Assembly (NCBI GenBank): GCA_019690055.1
Contig: JADGGF010000260.1
Location: 1-6,558, forward strand
Length of the DNA: 6,558 nucleotides
Direction: 5' to 3'
From: Micromonosporaceae bacterium
Lineage (GTDB): Bacteria; Actinomycetota; Actinomycetes; Mycobacteriales; Micromonosporaceae
Shown: positions 5,502 to 6,558 of the stretch, one piece after another
Numbering within the stretch: position 1 is the first letter of the stretch
Layout: each line of letters begins with the position of its first letter
Position numbers and translations under genes: made by a program
The notes under the pieces: model-generated
What the model saw: only the letters and a program-made list of their open reading frames with translations
Database searches by the model: none
Told to the model about the DNA's origin: nothing

Positions 5502-6083
5502 TCAACGGCGCGCGGGATAGCGCAGGTGCAGCACTCGGTTGCCCCGGATCACCACGTCGGGGTCCTCCAACAGGTGCTGCGCGTTGACCGATCCGAAGAA
5601 GCGCTTGCCCGACCCGAACACGACGGGGACGACGTCCATGCGCACCTCGTCGACCAGGCCGGCGGCCAGCACCTGGCCACCGACGTCGCCCGCCGCGACC
5701 TCGACCACGCGGTCCCCCGCCAGCTCCTGGGCCTTGGCCATGGCCGCGTCGATGCCGTTGGCGAAATGGAACTGCTCGTAGTTCTCCCAGTCCTCGGGCG
5801 GCGGCCGGTGCGTCACGACCACCACGTGGTCGATTGAGGACGGCGGCTTCCCGTCCCAGCCATCCGTGATGTCGAAAACGTGGCGGCCGGCGATGGTCAC
5901 CGCGATCTCGTCCCAGTACGGCCGGACGTAGTCATACGAAGTCTGCGACACCTTGAGGACGCCGCTGTCGTCCAACGGCACGTCGCCGCTGAGCAACCAG
6001 TCGAACAGGGGCCCGGGCTGGTCGTTCTCGTCCGCGATGAAGCCGTCCACCGACACCGAGGCGTACATGACCACCTTGCCCAA
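5502..6083 (-). CDS. Dihydrofolate-reductase-like protein (RibD C-terminal domain family)
   Basis: 193 residues, full length for the single-domain family of NADPH-binding reductases related to the C-terminal domain of RibD and to DHFR. Most are uncharacterised, and membership does not show that it reduces dihydrofolate. The N-terminal motif SVDGFIA (11-17) is the family hallmark. AGRHVFD (65-71) and VVVVTHRP (87-94) mark the Rossmann-like core, and EVAAGDVGGQVLAAGLVDE (128-146) holds the glycine-rich NADPH loop. VVPVVFGSGKRFF (151-163) and HLRYP at the C-terminus complete the fold. The start is TTG at 6083-6081, supported by GAGGAG 6 bases upstream and by the family-typical MGKVVMY beginning; the Met at residue 6 is a weaker alternative. 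It lies 92 bp downstream of the AraC-family gene on the same strand, so joint transcription or regulation is possible. Confidence 0.92.
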   Translation of the reverse strand: MGKVVMYASVSVDGFIADENDQPGPLFDWLLSGDVPLDDSGVLKVSQTSYDYVRPYWDEIAVTIAGRHVFDITDGWDGKPPSSIDHVVVVTHRPPPEDWENYEQFHFANGIDAAMAKAQELAGDRVVEVAAGDVGGQVLAAGLVDEVRMDVVPVVFGSGKRFFGSVNAQHLLEDPDVVIRGNRVLHLRYPARR

Positions 6084-6089
6084 GGGGCT

Positions 6090-6095
6090 CTCCTC
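6090..6095 (-). promoter_or_regulatory. Ribosome binding site supporting a TTG start
   Basis: On the minus strand GAGGAG is followed by 6 bases and then TTG (6083-6081). The in-frame GTG at 6074 and ATG at 6068 are 15 and 21 bases from this site, too far for efficient initiation. This selects TTG. Confidence 0.7.
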
Positions 6096-6152
6096 TCTGT
6101 TCTGGGTCGCCCCTCATCCTGACGTGTCGTGGGCCGATGCTCTTGTAAGAAA

Positions 6153-6191
6153 TCAAACGGCCGGCAACTGAGACGTCAGGCGGCCGGCAAC
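6153..6191. repeat. 23-bp-period direct repeat duplicating the end of the AraC gene
   Basis: TCAnnCGGCCGGCAAC occurs at 6153-6168 and 6176-6191, 14 of 16 bases identical. Read on the minus strand this is GTTGCCGGCCnnTGA, the last codons and stop of the AraC gene (at 6191-6176), repeated just downstream. It looks like an old short tandem duplication. Confidence 0.5.
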
Positions 6192-6558
6192 GGCCAGCCC
6201 TCCAGCGTGTGGCCGGGATGTTCACGCAGGAACCGTCGCCGGACTTCGAGGTACTGGGTCGGCGTGAGTCCGGTGAACTCCCGGAACTCATGGTTGAAGT
6301 GGGCCTGGTCGGAGTAGCCGGCGTCAGCGGCGACGGCGCCCCAGTCGACCGGTTCGGCCGGGTTGATCGAGAACACCGTGGCGGTGAAGCGGTAGGTGCG
6401 GGCCAGCCGCTTCGGCGTGACTCCGATGAGTTGCTTGAACCGATGCGCCAGGTGAGTGCTGCTGATGCCGGCGGCGGAGCTCAGGTCGCCGATCGCCACG
6501 GCCCCGCTGGTCGCCGCGATGACGCTGCTCAGATGGCGAACCAGCCGCAGGCCGACGG
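6176..6558 (-). CDS. AraC-family transcriptional regulator, C-terminal DNA-binding part (5' partial)
   Basis: The frame is open from the right edge of the window to the TGA at 6178-6176, with 126 full codons visible. A GTG at 6499 lies inside the first helix-turn-helix, so it is not the start; the gene continues beyond the window. The visible part is the two-helix-turn-helix domain. The first is around VAIGDLSSAAGISSTHLAHR with FKQLIGVTPKRL, the second around WGAVAADAGYSDQAHF with FREFTGLTPTQY, which matches the AraC/XylS signature. The N-terminal effector or dimerisation domain is not visible, so the inducer is unknown. The proteins bind promoter DNA, usually as activators. It lies directly upstream of the reductase gene on the same strand, the most obvious candidate target. 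Confidence 0.93.
   Translation of the reverse strand, partial: VGLRLVRHLSSVIAATSGAVAIGDLSSAAGISSTHLAHRFKQLIGVTPKRLARTYRFTATVFSINPAEPVDWGAVAADAGYSDQAHFNHEFREFTGLTPTQYLEVRRRFLREHPGHTLEGWPLPAA

Noticed and set aside
5217..5837. A 206-codon plus-strand open frame overlapping the reductase gene
   Set aside because: It is antisense to the reductase, whose motifs and ribosome site fix the real strand.

Overview
The window looks like chromosomal DNA of a very GC-rich actinomycete, most likely Micromonosporaceae (Micromonospora or Salinispora type). This rests on strongly G/C-biased third codon positions, GTG and TTG starts, an apparently leaderless serS, and intergenic inverted repeats of the AGGAAGG...CCTTCCT kind that I recall from Micromonospora and Salinispora genomes. 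The genus is an inference.

Layout: (1) 1-1585 (+), a phytoene-dehydrogenase-like FAD oxidoreductase of the COG1233/PYROXD2 type, cut at its 5' end by the window edge. (2) 1586-1742, a short spacer with a GC hairpin after the stop and a pair of 13-bp repeats carrying the palindrome CCGTACGG, 21 bp apart. (3) 1743-2573 (+), an unrecognised four-helix membrane protein with a low-complexity Ala/Pro/Gly tail encoded by long G and C runs. (4) 2754-4022 (+), serS, complete, probably leaderless. (5) 4023-4249, a spacer with a dense set of nested and overlapping inverted repeats. (6) 4250-5068 (+), a Cof-type HAD phosphatase. (7) 5069-5501, 433 bp without an intact gene. It holds a terminator-like inverted repeat, what looks like a decayed frameshifted gene on the minus strand, and a patch of lower GC. 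(8) 5502-6083 (-), a dihydrofolate-reductase-like (RibD C-terminal domain) protein with a TTG start. (9) 6176-6558 (-), the C-terminal DNA-binding half of an AraC-family regulator, cut by the right edge.

The left four genes read rightward and the right two read leftward, so the two groups converge on the 5069-5501 region, where the strong inverted repeat lies. serS and the HAD gene are separated by 227 bp with its own possible promoter, so they need not form one operon. The AraC gene lies directly upstream of the reductase gene on the same strand (92 bp apart) and could regulate it or be co-transcribed with it. serS is the only clear housekeeping gene.

I see no convincing new multi-gene system. 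The items most worth checking are non-coding: the nested fold downstream of serS, the paired palindromes before the membrane gene, and the decayed gene at the convergent junction.
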